A stretch of 64,000 bases of DNA from Paracoccus luteus. Lineage in GTDB: Bacteria > Pseudomonadota > Alphaproteobacteria > Rhodobacterales > Rhodobacteraceae. Shown here in pieces: positions 8,787 to 18,008 of the stretch. The notes below the pieces were generated by a model, which did no database searches, was not told the origin of the DNA, and worked only from the letters and a program-made list of their open reading frames with translations. Within the stretch, counting starts at the first letter, position 1. The number at the start of each line of letters is the position of its first letter. The stretch is taken from the NCBI RefSeq assembly GCF_004522155.1, contig NZ_SDEA01000004.1:245214-309213 (forward strand), written 5' to 3'. The position numbers and the translations under genes were made by a program.

Positions 8787-9971
8787 CTATTCGCCGCCCC
8801 CCAGCCCGTGGACATAGCTGGCCACGGCGCGGATGTCGGCCTCGCTCAGCCGGTCCGACCAGGCGGGCATCACGCCGAACGGGCCGTCGTGGACGATGCG
8901 CTGGATCGTCGCCGCATCGGCCTGGCCGTCGCGGCCGTAAAGCCACACGGCGTCGGTCAGGTCGGGCGCGCCCTGCGCGCGGTCGCCGGTCCCGTCCTCG
9001 AGGTGGCAGGCGGTGCATTGTTCGGCAAAGACCGTCGCGCCGGCGCCGGCGGCCGCGGCATCGTGCGGCTGGCCCGACAGCGACAGCACATATTGCGTGA
9101 CCTGCCTGATCTGCGCGTCGTCCAGCAGCTCGTCCAGACCGAACCGGGGCATTTCCGAATAGCGCGTGTCCGGGTCGTCCGGGCTGCGGATGCCGTGCAG
9201 CAGGGTGGTGTGGATGTCCTCGATCGTGCCGCCCCACAGCCAGTCGTTGTCCAGCAGGTTGGGATAGCCCGACGCACCCGCCGCGCCCGAACCGTGGCAC
9301 TGCGCGCACCAGGTGCGGAACACCGCTGCGCCCGCGTTGCCGGCATAGTTCATCAGCTCCGGGTCATCCTTGATCGCCGCCAGATCGACGGACGTCAGCC
9401 GCGCCTGGATCGGCGCGTTGGCCGCGTCGAAACGCTGGATGTCGGCCGCGACCTCGTTGCGGGTGGTGCGGCCCAGCAACCCCTCGGTCGCCTTGGTCAC
9501 CAGCGGGATCGCGGGAAATGCGATGACATAGCCGATGGCCCAGATGATCGTGGCATAGAACGTCCACAGCCACCAGCGCGGCAGGGGGTTGTCGTATTCC
9601 TCGATCCCGTCCCAGCTGTGCCCGGTCGAGGCGACCTCGACCGGCTGCTTGCCCGGCTTGCGGCGCACGGGTTTGCGGGCGCCGTGTCCGGGGCGGACGC
9701 CAATGATCGCCTCGGGCGCGTTCTGCAGGATCTGCTCGGCGTTTTCGGCGTCGGCTGCGCGGCGGCCGACCGAGATGCGGTTTTCGGGATTGGCCGGGCT
9801 GGTGTGGGGATCGGTCGCGCTGACCCCCATGTTCTCGGCGACCTCGGCCTCGCGCGCAGTCGGGGTTGCGGTCGGGGCCGCGGCGGGCGCCGCCGGCCGG
9901 GGATCGCCCGCGCCGGGGCCGTCTGCACCGGGACCGCCCGCGGCGGGATCGTCAGAGGTGGGATCGGCCAT
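8787..9971 (-). CDS. ccoP: cbb3-type cytochrome c oxidase subunit CcoP (di-haem)
   Basis: A 394-residue di-haem cytochrome c subunit of cbb3 oxidase. A membrane span at about 132-153 ([14 protein letters not shown]) is followed by two haem c sites, CAQCH at 222-226 and CTACH at 319-323. The family core starts at [15 protein letters not shown] near residue 117. The roughly 115 residues before it are rich in Pro, Ala and Gly, then basic ([13 protein letters not shown]), and are not part of the usual CcoP. The start at 9971 overlaps the ccoQ stop by one base (TGATG) behind an AAGGAGG site; a GTG one codon upstream is also possible. Confidence 0.94.
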   Translation of the reverse strand: MADPTSDDPAAGGPGADGPGAGDPRPAAPAAAPTATPTAREAEVAENMGVSATDPHTSPANPENRISVGRRAADAENAEQILQNAPEAIIGVRPGHGARKPVRRKPGKQPVEVASTGHSWDGIEEYDNPLPRWWLWTFYATIIWAIGYVIAFPAIPLVTKATEGLLGRTTRNEVAADIQRFDAANAPIQARLTSVDLAAIKDDPELMNYAGNAGAAVFRTWCAQCHGSGAAGASGYPNLLDNDWLWGGTIEDIHTTLLHGIRSPDDPDTRYSEMPRFGLDELLDDAQIRQVTQYVLSLSGQPHDAAAAGAGATVFAEQCTACHLEDGTGDRAQGAPDLTDAVWLYGRDGQADAATIQRIVHDGPFGVMPAWSDRLSEADIRAVASYVHGLGGGE

Positions 9972-10174
9972 CACTTGACCTCCTTTTTGCCCGGAGCGAC
10001 GGGTTCGCCGGATGCGGGTTTCTTCTCGTTGCGAAAGATGCTTTCGGCGGCGTCCCGGTGCAGCCGGCGCGCGCCGGGCCGGAAGACGAACAGGATGACG
10101 CCCAGAAACACCAGCACCAGCGCCAGCAGCACCCAGCTGTCGGCCAGTTGGCGCAGGAAGGAATAACGGTCCAT
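9971..10174 (-). CDS. ccoQ: cbb3-type oxidase small subunit CcoQ
   Basis: A 67-residue single-span membrane protein, [20 protein letters not shown], with a charged C-terminal tail (RNEKKPASG). Size, position between ccoO and ccoP and the [10 protein letters not shown] segment after the span identify it as CcoQ, which stabilises the cbb3 complex. It starts 11 bases after ccoO and shares one base with ccoP. Confidence 0.9.
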   Translation of the reverse strand: MDRYSFLRQLADSWVLLALVLVFLGVILFVFRPGARRLHRDAAESIFRNEKKPASGEPVAPGKKEVK

Positions 10175-10185
10175 CCCGCCCTCTC

Positions 10186-10911
10186 TCAGCGCGTCGGGTC
10201 GGGTTCGAAGGTCGAGAAATCGACCATCGTGCCCAAGACCTGCAGATAGGCGATCAGCGCGTCCATCTCGGACACACCCGCCTGCCGGTCAAAGTTGCGC
10301 TGCTGCGCGCCGGGATAGCGTTCCTGCAGCGCCTCGGCATCCCCGTCCGGGTCGGCCTGCGCGATGAAGTCGGCCCGCGCCTCGGCGATCATCTCGTCGC
10401 TGTAGGGCACGCCGACCATGCGGTCCGCCTGCAGCCGCTGGGCGACGTGCGCAGGCTCGATCATGCGGTTCCGCAGGAAGCCATAGGCGGGCATGATCGA
10501 TTCCGGCACCACGGCGCGCGGGTCGTTCAGGTGGTCGATGTGCCATTCGTCGGAATAGCGCCCGCCCACCCGCGCAAGGTCGGGGCCGGTGCGCTTGGAC
10601 CCCCACTGGAACGGGTGGTCATACATCGATTCCGCGGCGAGGCTGTAATGGCCATAGCGTTCGACCTCGTCGCGCATGGGGCGGATCATCTGGCTGTGGC
10701 AGACATAGCAGCCCTCGCGGACATAGACGTCGCGCCCGGTCAGCTCGAGCGGGGTATAGGGGCGCACCCCTTCCACCTTTTCGATGGTGTTTTCCAGATA
10801 GAACAGCGGCGTGATCTGGACGATGCCGCCGATGGTGACGACCAGGAACGAAAAGACCAGCAGCAGCGTGGCGTTCTTTTCCAGGATCTTGTGGTGGTCG
10901 AGAATGGCCAT
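10186..10911 (-). CDS. ccoO: cbb3-type cytochrome c oxidase subunit CcoO (mono-haem)
   Basis: A 241-residue membrane-anchored cytochrome c of cbb3 oxidase. The N-terminal anchor spans about 14-35; the haem site is CYVCH at 68-72, embedded in the typical [18 protein letters not shown]. The downstream region with [16 protein letters not shown] and SIMPAYGFL (likely Met ligand) is conserved. It passes electrons from CcoP towards CcoN. It lies 15 bases after ccoN and 11 before ccoQ. Confidence 0.95.
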   Translation of the reverse strand: MAILDHHKILEKNATLLLVFSFLVVTIGGIVQITPLFYLENTIEKVEGVRPYTPLELTGRDVYVREGCYVCHSQMIRPMRDEVERYGHYSLAAESMYDHPFQWGSKRTGPDLARVGGRYSDEWHIDHLNDPRAVVPESIMPAYGFLRNRMIEPAHVAQRLQADRMVGVPYSDEMIAEARADFIAQADPDGDAEALQERYPGAQQRNFDRQAGVSEMDALIAYLQVLGTMVDFSTFEPDPTR

Positions 10912-10926
10912 GTCGGACCCCTTTCC

Positions 10927-12531
10927 TTATTCGGCCGGCACGGCGACGCGGGTGTCGGCGACGCGGGGCTGGCGGGCCACGGTGGCCCACAGGTTCCAGC
11001 ACATCACCACGCCCCCGGCCAGGAAGAACACGCCCCCCAGCGTCCGCACGATCAGCATCGGGTATTTCGCGATCACGGTGTCGGCGAAGGCGTTGACCAG
11101 AAAGCCCTGGCTGTCGACCTCGCGCCACATCAGCCCTTCCATGATGCCCGACACCCACATCGACGAGGCGTAGAGCACCAGCCCGATGGTCGCGAGCCAG
11201 AAGTGCCAGCTGACCGCGGGCAGCGAATACAGCCGCTCACGCCCCCACAGCCGCGGGGTCAGGTAATAAAGCGCGCCGAAGGTGATCATGCCGTTCCAGC
11301 CCAGCGCGCCGGAATGGACGTGGCCGATGGTCCAGTCGGTATAGTGCGAAAGGCTGTTCACGGCCTTGATCGACATCATCGGCCCCTCGAATGTGGCCAT
11401 GCCGTAGAAGCCGACGGCGACGACCATCATCCGCAGGATCGGGTCTGTGCGCAGCTTGTCCCAGGCGCCCGACAGGGTCATCAGCCCGTTGATCATGCCG
11501 CCCCAGCTGGGCATCCACAGCATGATGGAAAACACCATCCCCAGTGTCGCCGCCCATTCCGGCAGCGCGGTATAGTGCAGGTGGTGCGGACCCGCCCAGA
11601 TATACATGAAGATCAGCGCCCAGAAGTGGATGATCGACAGCTTGTAGCTATAGACCGGACGCTCGGCCTGTTTGGGGATGAAGTAATACATCATGCCCAG
11701 GAACCCGGCGGTCAGGAAAAAGCCCACCGCGTTGTGGCCGTACCACCACTGGGTCATCGCGTCCTGCACGCCGCCGAACAGCTGCACCGACTTGGACCCG
11801 AAGACGCTGACCGGCACCGCCAGGTTGTTGATGATGTGCAGCATGGCGATGGTGACGATGAACGACAGATAGAACCAGTTCGCCACATAGATGTGGGGTT
11901 CGCGCCGGCGCATGATCGTGCCCAGATAGACCGCCAGATACGCGACCCAGACGATCGTCAGCCACAGGTCCACATGCCATTCCGGCTCGGCGTATTCCTT
12001 GGAGTGGGTGGCGCCCAGGATGTATCCGCTGGCCGCCAGCACGATGAACAGGTTGTAGCCCCAGAACACGAACCAGGCGAGGTTCCCGCCCCAAAGCCGC
12101 GTCGCGCAGGACCGCTGCACGACATAGAACGACGTGGCGATCAGCGCGTTGCCGCCAAAGGCGAAGATCACGGCGCTGGTGTGCAGCGGCCGCAGCTTGC
12201 CAAAGTTCAGGTAACCCTGCGCGGCGTCCGAAAAGTTCAGCACCGGCCAGGCCAGCTGCGCGGCGATGATCACGCCGACAAGAAAGCCCACGACGCCCCA
12301 TCCGGCGGTCGCGATCACGCCCGCGCGGACGACGCCGTCAAGGTATTCGTTGGCCGGGGCGGCCACGCGCTCGCCCTCCATGTTGCGCAGCACCCACATG
12401 AAGGTGAGCCCGGCCGCGAGCATCACCGTCAGGGCGTTGACCATATAGGCCAGATCGCGCGCATAGTTGGCCGCGATCGCGGCGAACACCGCGACGACGC
12501 CCAGCGCGATCAGCTTGAAGGTATCCCACAT
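10927..12531 (-). CDS. ccoN: cbb3-type cytochrome c oxidase catalytic subunit CcoN
   Basis: The 534-residue haem-copper catalytic subunit, with about 12 membrane spans, reducing oxygen to water with high affinity and pumping protons. Recognisable segments are [31 protein letters not shown] (metal-ligand histidines) and [18 protein letters not shown] chose the ATG at 12531 ([11 protein letters not shown]) because GGGGA lies 8 bases upstream; an ATG five codons earlier (12546) is possible but its ribosome site is too close. It heads ccoNOQP; an FNR box lies about 100 bases upstream. Confidence 0.95.
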   Translation of the reverse strand: MWDTFKLIALGVVAVFAAIAANYARDLAYMVNALTVMLAAGLTFMWVLRNMEGERVAAPANEYLDGVVRAGVIATAGWGVVGFLVGVIIAAQLAWPVLNFSDAAQGYLNFGKLRPLHTSAVIFAFGGNALIATSFYVVQRSCATRLWGGNLAWFVFWGYNLFIVLAASGYILGATHSKEYAEPEWHVDLWLTIVWVAYLAVYLGTIMRRREPHIYVANWFYLSFIVTIAMLHIINNLAVPVSVFGSKSVQLFGGVQDAMTQWWYGHNAVGFFLTAGFLGMMYYFIPKQAERPVYSYKLSIIHFWALIFMYIWAGPHHLHYTALPEWAATLGMVFSIMLWMPSWGGMINGLMTLSGAWDKLRTDPILRMMVVAVGFYGMATFEGPMMSIKAVNSLSHYTDWTIGHVHSGALGWNGMITFGALYYLTPRLWGRERLYSLPAVSWHFWLATIGLVLYASSMWVSGIMEGLMWREVDSQGFLVNAFADTVIAKYPMLIVRTLGGVFFLAGGVVMCWNLWATVARQPRVADTRVAVPAE

Positions 12532-12629
12532 CCGACTTGTCCCCATATCCTGCCGGCCCCCGAATCGCGCGGGCGCGTTCCGGGGGCCGTCTCGGCCTAA
12601 TGCTTAGTCCGCCAACAGTTGACGAAACC

Positions 12630-12643
12630 TTGATCTGGGTCAA
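12630..12643. promoter_or_regulatory. FNR box between ccoN and usp
   Basis: TTGAT-CTGG-GTCAA matches the FNR/Anr consensus TTGAT-N4-ATCAA at nine of ten positions. It is centred 105 bases upstream of the ccoN start and 88 bases upstream of the usp start, in the gap between these divergent genes. It probably lets FnrP activate the oxidase operon and usp at low oxygen, as described for Paracoccus. Confidence 0.85.
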
Positions 12644-12724
12644 CAAATCAGGCGGCGCCTGCGGCGTATGGTCATCCCGGCGGCGACCGCGCCGCCGCCC
12701 CGCATCAAGCAGGAGAGTGCAGAC

Positions 12725-13564
12725 ATGGGCTACAAGACCATCCTGACCGTCGTGACCCAGCCCGGCCAGACCGACCAGATCGACGCCGCCGTCGCGCTGG
12801 CGCGGCGCGAGGACGCGCATCTGGACGTCTTCCTGCTTGGCGTGGACCATACCCAGACCGGCTATTACTATGCCGGTGCGTCGGCCTATGTCTTTCAGGA
12901 ATCCATCGACCGGGCGATGGCCGCCGCCGGCGCGCTGGAAACCGAGGTGCGCGACCGCCTGGCGCGCGAGGATATCCGCTGGTCGGCCGAAAGCGCCGTC
13001 GCGCAGATGGGCGGCGTGTCGGGGCTGATCGGGATGCGCGCGCGCTTTGCCGACATCGCCGTGCAAAGCCGCCCCTATGGCGAGCGCGCCGCCGTCGACG
13101 CCGAGGCGGTGGTCGAGGCCGAGATGTTCGAGGGCAGCTGCCCGGTCCTGATCCTGCCCGGCAAGCCCGAGACGATCCCGACAATGGGGCGGCGCATCCT
13201 GATCGCCTGGAACCAGGCCGACGAGGCGATGGCGGCCGTCCGCCGCGCCCTGCCGATGCTGAAATCCGCCGATGCCGTCGAGATCGCCATCGTCGATCCC
13301 GCGCCCCATTCGGCCGAAGGGTCCGACCCCGGCGGCGCGCTGTGCCAGATGCTGACGCGCCACGGCGTCAAGGCCGACATCGCCGTGCTGGCCAAGACGC
13401 TGCCCACCATCACCGAGGTGCTGAACCGCCGCGCCGTGGAAATCGGCGCCGACATGATCGTGATGGGCGCCTATGGCCATTCGCGGTTCCGCGAGGCGAT
13501 CCTGGGCGGGGCGACGCGCTATATGCTGGAACGCGCCACGCTGCCGGTGCTGATGGCGCGCTGA
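12725..13564 (+). CDS. uspA: Universal stress protein (two Usp domains)
   Basis: A 279-residue cytoplasmic protein with tandem Usp folds. The first starts MGYKTILTVVTQPGQ; the second ends with the ATP-binding signature GAYGHSRFREAILGGATRYML (G-x2-G-x9-G). The ATG at 12725 follows CAGGAGAG. The same gene sits between ccoN and fnrP in Paracoccus and Rhodobacter, where it is expressed at low oxygen. The first domain lacks a clear G-x2-G-x9-G loop, so only the second may bind nucleotide. Confidence 0.9.
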   Translation: MGYKTILTVVTQPGQTDQIDAAVALARREDAHLDVFLLGVDHTQTGYYYAGASAYVFQESIDRAMAAAGALETEVRDRLAREDIRWSAESAVAQMGGVSGLIGMRARFADIAVQSRPYGERAAVDAEAVVEAEMFEGSCPVLILPGKPETIPTMGRRILIAWNQADEAMAAVRRALPMLKSADAVEIAIVDPAPHSAEGSDPGGALCQMLTRHGVKADIAVLAKTLPTITEVLNRRAVEIGADMIVMGAYGHSRFREAILGGATRYMLERATLPVLMAR

Positions 13565-13588
13565 TCGCCCCCGCCGCGGGCCTTCGCG

Positions 13589-14356
13589 TCAGCTCAGCGG
13601 GCCGCCGTCGGCGTCGTCGCCGCTTTCCGCGACAAGGCGGCCGAAGTCGGGGACGATGACGTGGCGCTTGCCGTTCAGGCCGATGACGCCGTCGCGCTTC
13701 AGCGCCGAGATCTGGCGGCTGACGGTTTCCAGCGTCAGCCCCAGATAGTCCGCCATCGCCTCGCGCGTCAGCGGCAGGTCGATGGCCATGCGGCCGGCGG
13801 GCGTGGACTGGCGCAGCGCCGCGTCGCGCCGCACAAGGATGGCCAGGAACGACGCGATCTTTTCCCGCGCCGACTTGCGGCCCAGCAGCAGCAGCCATTC
13901 GCGCGCCGCGTCCAGCTCGTCCAGCGTCATGTCCAGCAGCCGCGCGGCGATGCGGGGCGTGCGGATCATCAGCGCCTCGAACGGGCGGCGGCGGAAACAG
14001 CACAGCAGCAGTTCGGACGTGGCGGTCACCGTATAGGCGGCGGTGCCGCGGCCCGGGCGCCCCAGAAAGTCCGACGGCAGCAGCAGCCCCACCATCTGGG
14101 TTCGCCCGTCCTCCATCGTCTGGGTCAGGCTGGCCACGCCCGACACGACCGAGGCCACGAAGTCCATCCGGTCGCCCGACAGCACGACCGTCTGGCCCGC
14201 GTCATAGCGGCGATAGTATTTCGTGGATTCCAGACGGCCCAGGTCGTCGGCCTCGCACGTGGCGCAGACCGCCCGATAGCGGATCGGACAGGCTTGGCAG
14301 GCGACCTGCAACGGATGGGCGTTGCAGTCGGGCTGTATCGTCTTGATCTCGGTCAA
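13589..14356 (-). CDS. fnrP: FNR-type oxygen-sensing transcription regulator FnrP
   Basis: A 255-residue CRP/FNR regulator. The N-terminal cysteines C20-x2-C23-x7-C31 (CQACPIRYRAVC) and C119/C120 in LLLCCFRR form the expected [4Fe-4S] ligand set for oxygen sensing. The helix-turn-helix near residue 200 has LTREAMADYLGLTLETVSRQ, with the E-x2-SR signature that reads TTGAT half-sites. No ATG is available; the best start is TTG at 14356, and this codon lies inside an FNR box, suggesting autoregulation or a start further upstream. It is convergent with usp and divergent from hemN. Confidence 0.9.
   Translation of the reverse strand: MTEIKTIQPDCNAHPLQVACQACPIRYRAVCATCEADDLGRLESTKYYRRYDAGQTVVLSGDRMDFVASVVSGVASLTQTMEDGRTQMVGLLLPSDFLGRPGRGTAAYTVTATSELLLCCFRRRPFEALMIRTPRIAARLLDMTLDELDAAREWLLLLGRKSAREKIASFLAILVRRDAALRQSTPAGRMAIDLPLTREAMADYLGLTLETVSRQISALKRDGVIGLNGKRHVIVPDFGRLVAESGDDADGGPLS
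14343..14356. promoter_or_regulatory. FNR box between fnrP and hemN
   Basis: TTGAT-CTCG-GTCAA, nine of ten matches to the FNR consensus, with the same mismatch as the ccoN box. Its centre is 43.5 bases upstream of the hemN ATG, so a class II FNR promoter (centre at -41.5) would start transcription about 2 bases before the start codon. On the other strand its last bases are the proposed TTG start codon of fnrP. Confidence 0.8.
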
Positions 14357-14392
14357 TGTGGGTCCGCGCCTTTCGGTGTCTAGGCTAGGCGC

Positions 14393-15748
14393 ATGGAACA
14401 GGAATCGCAACTGACCCGGCTGGGACTGTTTGACGCGCGCGTGCCGCGATACACCAGTTACCCCACCGCCCCGCATTTCAAGCCCGCCGTCAACGCCGCC
14501 GATTTCACCCGCTGGGTGCAGGCGGTGCCCGCCGGGGGCGCCATATCGCTTTACATGCACGTGCCGTTCTGCCGGCGGCTGTGCTGGTTTTGCGCCTGCC
14601 GCACGCAGGGCACGCAGTCGGACGCGCCGGTGCGCGCCTATGCCGACATCCTGCTGGCCGAACTGGAGCTGTTGAAGGCGCAGCTGGCCCCGGGCGTCAA
14701 ATTGTCGCGCCTGCACTGGGGCGGGGGCACGCCCACCTTGATGCCGCCCGACATGATGCGGCGCGTCGCGGGCGCGGTTTTCGACGCCTTTCCGCTGGCC
14801 GATGGCGCCGAGTTTTCCGTTGAGATCGACCCGAACGAGATCGACGAGGCGCGGATGGATGCGCTGGCCGAGGCCGGGCTGACCCGCGCCAGCATCGGCG
14901 TGCAGGATTTCGACCCCGCGATCCAGCAGACCATCGGCCGCGACCAGAGCTTCGAGATCACCGCCGAGGCGGTCCGCATGATCCGCGACCGCGGCATCGC
15001 CAGCCTGAACGCCGACATCCTGTATGGGCTGCCGCACCAGACGCCGCAGCGGATCGCGGATTCGATCCAGAAGCTGATGGCGCTGTCGCCGGATCGCATT
15101 GCGCTTTACGGCTATGCCCATGTGCCGTGGATGGCCAAGCGGCAGGTGATGATCCCCGAGGACGCCCTGCCCGACGCGCACGCGCGGCTGCGCCTGTTCG
15201 AGGTGGCGCGCGACCTGCTGGTCGCCGACGGCTATGACGAGATCGGCATCGACCATTTCGCCCGCCCCGGCGACGGGCTGGCGGTGGCGCAAAAGGCCGG
15301 GCTGCTGCGGCGCAATTTCCAGGGCTATACCGACGACCAGGCGCAGGTGCTGATCGGCATGGGCGCGTCGTCGATCTCGCGCTTTCCGCAGGGTTACGCG
15401 CAGAACGCGCCCGCGACCGGCGCCCATGTCAAGGCGATCCGCGAGGGGCGGTTCTCGACCACGCGCGGGCATGCCTTCACGCCCGAGGACATCTGGCGGT
15501 CGCGCATGATCGAGGCGCTGATGTGCGATTTCGAGGTGCGCGCGGACGAGTTCATCCGCAACCACGGCTTTACCCCCGCGACGCTGGCGGCGGTGTTCGC
15601 GCCGGTCAAGGCGCAGTTCGGCGACATGGTCACGGTGACGGACCGCGGCCTGACCATCCCCGAACGCGGGCGCCCGCTGACCCGGATGGTCGCGCGCATG
15701 TTCGACGGCTATCAGATGGAGGCGAAGGGCCACTCGCCCGCGATCTGA
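14393..15748 (+). CDS. hemN: Oxygen-independent coproporphyrinogen III oxidase HemN
   Basis: A 451-residue radical SAM enzyme that decarboxylates coproporphyrinogen III to protoporphyrinogen IX for haem synthesis without oxygen. The cluster motif is C60-x3-C64-x2-C67 (CRRLCWFCAC), followed by HWGGGTPTLMPP and the HemN-specific C-terminal domain. It starts MEQESQLTRLGLFDARVPRYTSYPTAPHF; the initial YTSYPTAPHF is typical of true HemN rather than HemW. No good ribosome site precedes the ATG. It is divergent from fnrP and carries its own FNR box, matching a low-oxygen role. Confidence 0.95.
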   Translation: MEQESQLTRLGLFDARVPRYTSYPTAPHFKPAVNAADFTRWVQAVPAGGAISLYMHVPFCRRLCWFCACRTQGTQSDAPVRAYADILLAELELLKAQLAPGVKLSRLHWGGGTPTLMPPDMMRRVAGAVFDAFPLADGAEFSVEIDPNEIDEARMDALAEAGLTRASIGVQDFDPAIQQTIGRDQSFEITAEAVRMIRDRGIASLNADILYGLPHQTPQRIADSIQKLMALSPDRIALYGYAHVPWMAKRQVMIPEDALPDAHARLRLFEVARDLLVADGYDEIGIDHFARPGDGLAVAQKAGLLRRNFQGYTDDQAQVLIGMGASSISRFPQGYAQNAPATGAHVKAIREGRFSTTRGHAFTPEDIWRSRMIEALMCDFEVRADEFIRNHGFTPATLAAVFAPVKAQFGDMVTVTDRGLTIPERGRPLTRMVARMFDGYQMEAKGHSPAI

Positions 15749-15792
15749 ACGCGGGCGCACTGGCGGGCCGGGCTGCACTTGGCTCTTTACTC

Positions 15793-15809
15793 GACAAATG
15801 GATTTTGTC
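15793..15809. promoter_or_regulatory. Inverted repeat upstream of imelysin gene, possible iron-responsive operator
   Basis: GACAAA-TGGAT-TTTGTC is a perfect 6-base inverted repeat with a 5-base spacer, ending 24 bases before the imelysin start. Given the iron genes downstream, an iron regulator (Fur, Irr or RirA type) could bind here. The assignment to a regulator is inference. Confidence 0.45.
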
Positions 15810-15833
15810 AGGTATGCGCCAAGAGGAGTTCTC

Positions 15834-17132
15834 ATGGCCCGTCCGACTCGCCTGTCCCCTGCCCGTCCCACCGCCCGCCTGACCGCCGCCGCAGCCCTTG
15901 CGCTGTCGGTCGCGCTGCCCGCCCATTCGGCGGCACCGGCGCCCGATCAGGTGGTGGCCCATTATGCCGACATCGCCGCCGCGGCTTATGGCGACAGCCT
16001 GACCGCCGCGCGCGACCTGCGGGCCGCCGTGGACCGGCTGGTGGCCGACCCGTCCGACGCGACGCTGACCGCCGCCCGCACGGCCTGGACCGCCGCGCGC
16101 GCGCCTTACCAGCAGACCGAGGCGTTCCGCTTCGGCAATCCCATCGTGGACGACTGGGAAGGCCGCGTGAACGCCTGGCCGCTGGACGAGGGGCTGATCG
16201 ACTATGTCGCGGCCGGCACGCCCTCGGCCGAGGACAACGAACTGTCGAACCTGAACGTCATCGCCAACCCGACGCTGGCGCTGAACGGCGGGCAGGTGAA
16301 CGCCGCGCAGATCACCCCCGCGCTCATCGCCGAACAGCTGCACGAGGCAGGCGGGATCGAGGCGAACGTCGCCTCGGGCTATCACGCGATCGAGTTCCTG
16401 CTGTGGGGGCAGGATCTGAACGGCACCGGGCCGGGCGCGGGCAACCGGCCGTTCACCGATTACGTTCGGGGCGACGCTTGCACCGGCGGCAACTGCGACC
16501 GCCGCGCCGCCTATCTGGTCGCCGCCACCGACCTGCTGGTCAGCGACCTTGAAGAGATGGCGGCGAACTGGGACGCGGACGGGGCCGCGCGCAAGGCCGT
16601 CACCGACGACCCGCAGGCCGGGCTGATGGCCATGCTGACCGGCATGGGCAGCCTGTCCTATGGCGAACAGGCGGGCGAGCGGATGAAGCTGGGCCTGATG
16701 CTGAACGACCCCGAGGAAGAGCACGACTGCTTTTCCGACCAGACGCACCTGAGCCACTATTTCGACGGCCTGGGCATCCAGAACGTCTATCTGGGCCGCT
16801 ATGCCCGCCTCGACGGCACCGAACTGACCGGCCCGTCGCTGTCGCAGCTGGTGGCCGGCAAGGACGCCGCCGTCGATCAGGCGCTGCGCGCCGACCTGGA
16901 GGCCACGATGACGGCGCTTGGCGCGCTGCGCGACAAGGCCGAGGGCGGCATGGCCTATGACCAGATGCTGGCCCCCGGCAATGCCGAGGGCGAGGCCGCG
17001 ATCACCGCCGGGATCGACGGTCTGGTGCGGCAGACGAAGTCCATCGAACGCGCGGTGGGCGCGCTGGGACTGAACGCCATCGCGTTCGAGGGGTCCGACA
17101 GCCTCGACGACCCGGACGCGGTTTTCCAGTAA
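15834..17132 (+). CDS. Imelysin family (M75-like) iron-regulated periplasmic protein
   Basis: A 432-residue secreted protein. The ATG at 15834 follows AGAGGAG; residues 1-35 are basic then Ala/Leu-rich with cleavage likely after AHSA. The GxHxxE motif of imelysins is present (GYHAIEFLLWGQDL), as is the first family motif region WTAARAPYQQTEAFRFG. Imelysin proteins act in periplasmic or surface iron acquisition; despite the name, peptidase activity is not established for most. It starts a run with bfd and bfr, 10 and 279 bases downstream of its end respectively. Confidence 0.9.
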   Translation: MARPTRLSPARPTARLTAAAALALSVALPAHSAAPAPDQVVAHYADIAAAAYGDSLTAARDLRAAVDRLVADPSDATLTAARTAWTAARAPYQQTEAFRFGNPIVDDWEGRVNAWPLDEGLIDYVAAGTPSAEDNELSNLNVIANPTLALNGGQVNAAQITPALIAEQLHEAGGIEANVASGYHAIEFLLWGQDLNGTGPGAGNRPFTDYVRGDACTGGNCDRRAAYLVAATDLLVSDLEEMAANWDADGAARKAVTDDPQAGLMAMLTGMGSLSYGEQAGERMKLGLMLNDPEEEHDCFSDQTHLSHYFDGLGIQNVYLGRYARLDGTELTGPSLSQLVAGKDAAVDQALRADLEATMTALGALRDKAEGGMAYDQMLAPGNAEGEAAITAGIDGLVRQTKSIERAVGALGLNAIAFEGSDSLDDPDAVFQ

Positions 17133-17142
17133 GGGCGATTCC

Positions 17143-17397
17143 ATGATCATCTGCCATTGCACCCAGACCACGGACACCGAGATTCGCGCGGCGGTCGGCT
17201 GGATGCGCGCCGCCGATCCTGATACGATCGTGACGCCCGGCAAGATCTATCACGCGCTTGGCAGGCGCGCCGATTGCGGCGGGTGCATGAAACTCTTTGT
17301 CGCGACGATGCGGACCGCGGACGGTTTCGCGGTCGAGGCGGATCCGCGGGCGGTGCCGGCGGCGCTGCGCGGCCTTCGCCATCGGGCGGCGAACTGA
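17143..17397 (+). CDS. bfd: Bacterioferritin-associated ferredoxin
   Basis: An 84-residue [2Fe-2S] protein with the Bfd cysteine pattern: C4-x-C6 (ICHC) and C45-x2-C48 (DCGGC). Bfd docks on bacterioferritin and passes electrons to its haem so that stored iron is released as Fe(II). It is longer than the 64-residue E. coli form because of a C-terminal extension. The bfr gene follows 14 bases later, and imelysin lies 10 bases upstream, so the three are probably one transcript. Confidence 0.92.
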   Translation: MIICHCTQTTDTEIRAAVGWMRAADPDTIVTPGKIYHALGRRADCGGCMKLFVATMRTADGFAVEADPRAVPAALRGLRHRAAN

Positions 17398-17411
17398 ACG
17401 AAAGGTCGACC

Positions 17412-17897
17412 ATGAAGGGTGATCCCAAGGTCATCGACTATCTGAACGCCGCGCTGAGGTCCGAACTGACGGCGGTCAGCCAATACTGGCTGCATTACCG
17501 CCTGCAAGAGGACTGGGGCTACGGCCGCATCGCCGAAAAGTCGCGCGCCGAGTCCATCGAGGAGATGAACCACGCCGACCGGCTGATCCAGCGCATCATC
17601 TTTCTGGAAGGCCATCCGAACCTGCAAAAGCTGGACCCGCTGCGCATCGGCCAGACCATCCGCGAGACGATGGAGGCCGACCTTGCCGGTGAGCATGACG
17701 CCCGCACCCTGTATCTCGAGGCGCGGCAATATTGCTCGTCGGTCAACGACCAGGTGTCCAAGGCGCTGTTCGACGACCTGATCGCCGACGAGGAAGGCCA
17801 CATCGACTTTCTGGAAACCCAGCTGGCGCTGCACGACCAGATCGGCGCCCAGAACTTTGGCCTGCTGAACGCCAAGCCGGCCGACAAGGCCGAGTGA
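17412..17897 (+). CDS. bfr: Bacterioferritin
   Basis: A 161-residue four-helix ferritin-like protein that forms the 24-subunit iron store. Haem ligand Met52 (EEMNHADR) marks it as bacterioferritin rather than ferritin. Di-iron ligands Glu18, Glu51 and His54, and the DEEGH motif near 125-130 ([11 protein letters not shown]) are present. Start ATG at 17412, after GAAAGG. A strong terminator-like hairpin follows. Confidence 0.95.
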   Translation: MKGDPKVIDYLNAALRSELTAVSQYWLHYRLQEDWGYGRIAEKSRAESIEEMNHADRLIQRIIFLEGHPNLQKLDPLRIGQTIRETMEADLAGEHDARTLYLEARQYCSSVNDQVSKALFDDLIADEEGHIDFLETQLALHDQIGAQNFGLLNAKPADKAE

Positions 17898-17934
17898 CGG
17901 CGAACCCCGGCCCGTCCGGGGGCGCGACGCATCG

Positions 17935-17970
17935 GACCGGCCGCCCGGCGGCCGGGCCTTTTCCCCTTTT
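17935..17970 (+). terminator. Rho-independent terminator after bfr
   Basis: A GC-only palindrome (CCGGCCGCC...GGCGGCCGG, 17937-17955) is followed by CCTTTTCCCCTTTT. It separates the imelysin-bfd-bfr run from the di-haem protein gene 54 bases further on. Confidence 0.7.
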
Positions 17971-18008
17971 GGCGGCGCGCGCCCGCGCCCGCGACGGTTC
18001 CCGGTCCC

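Noticed and set aside
10447..12600. 717-codon open frame opposite ccoNO
   Set aside because: Shadow of cbb3 genes; rich in His, Gln and Pro as an artefact.
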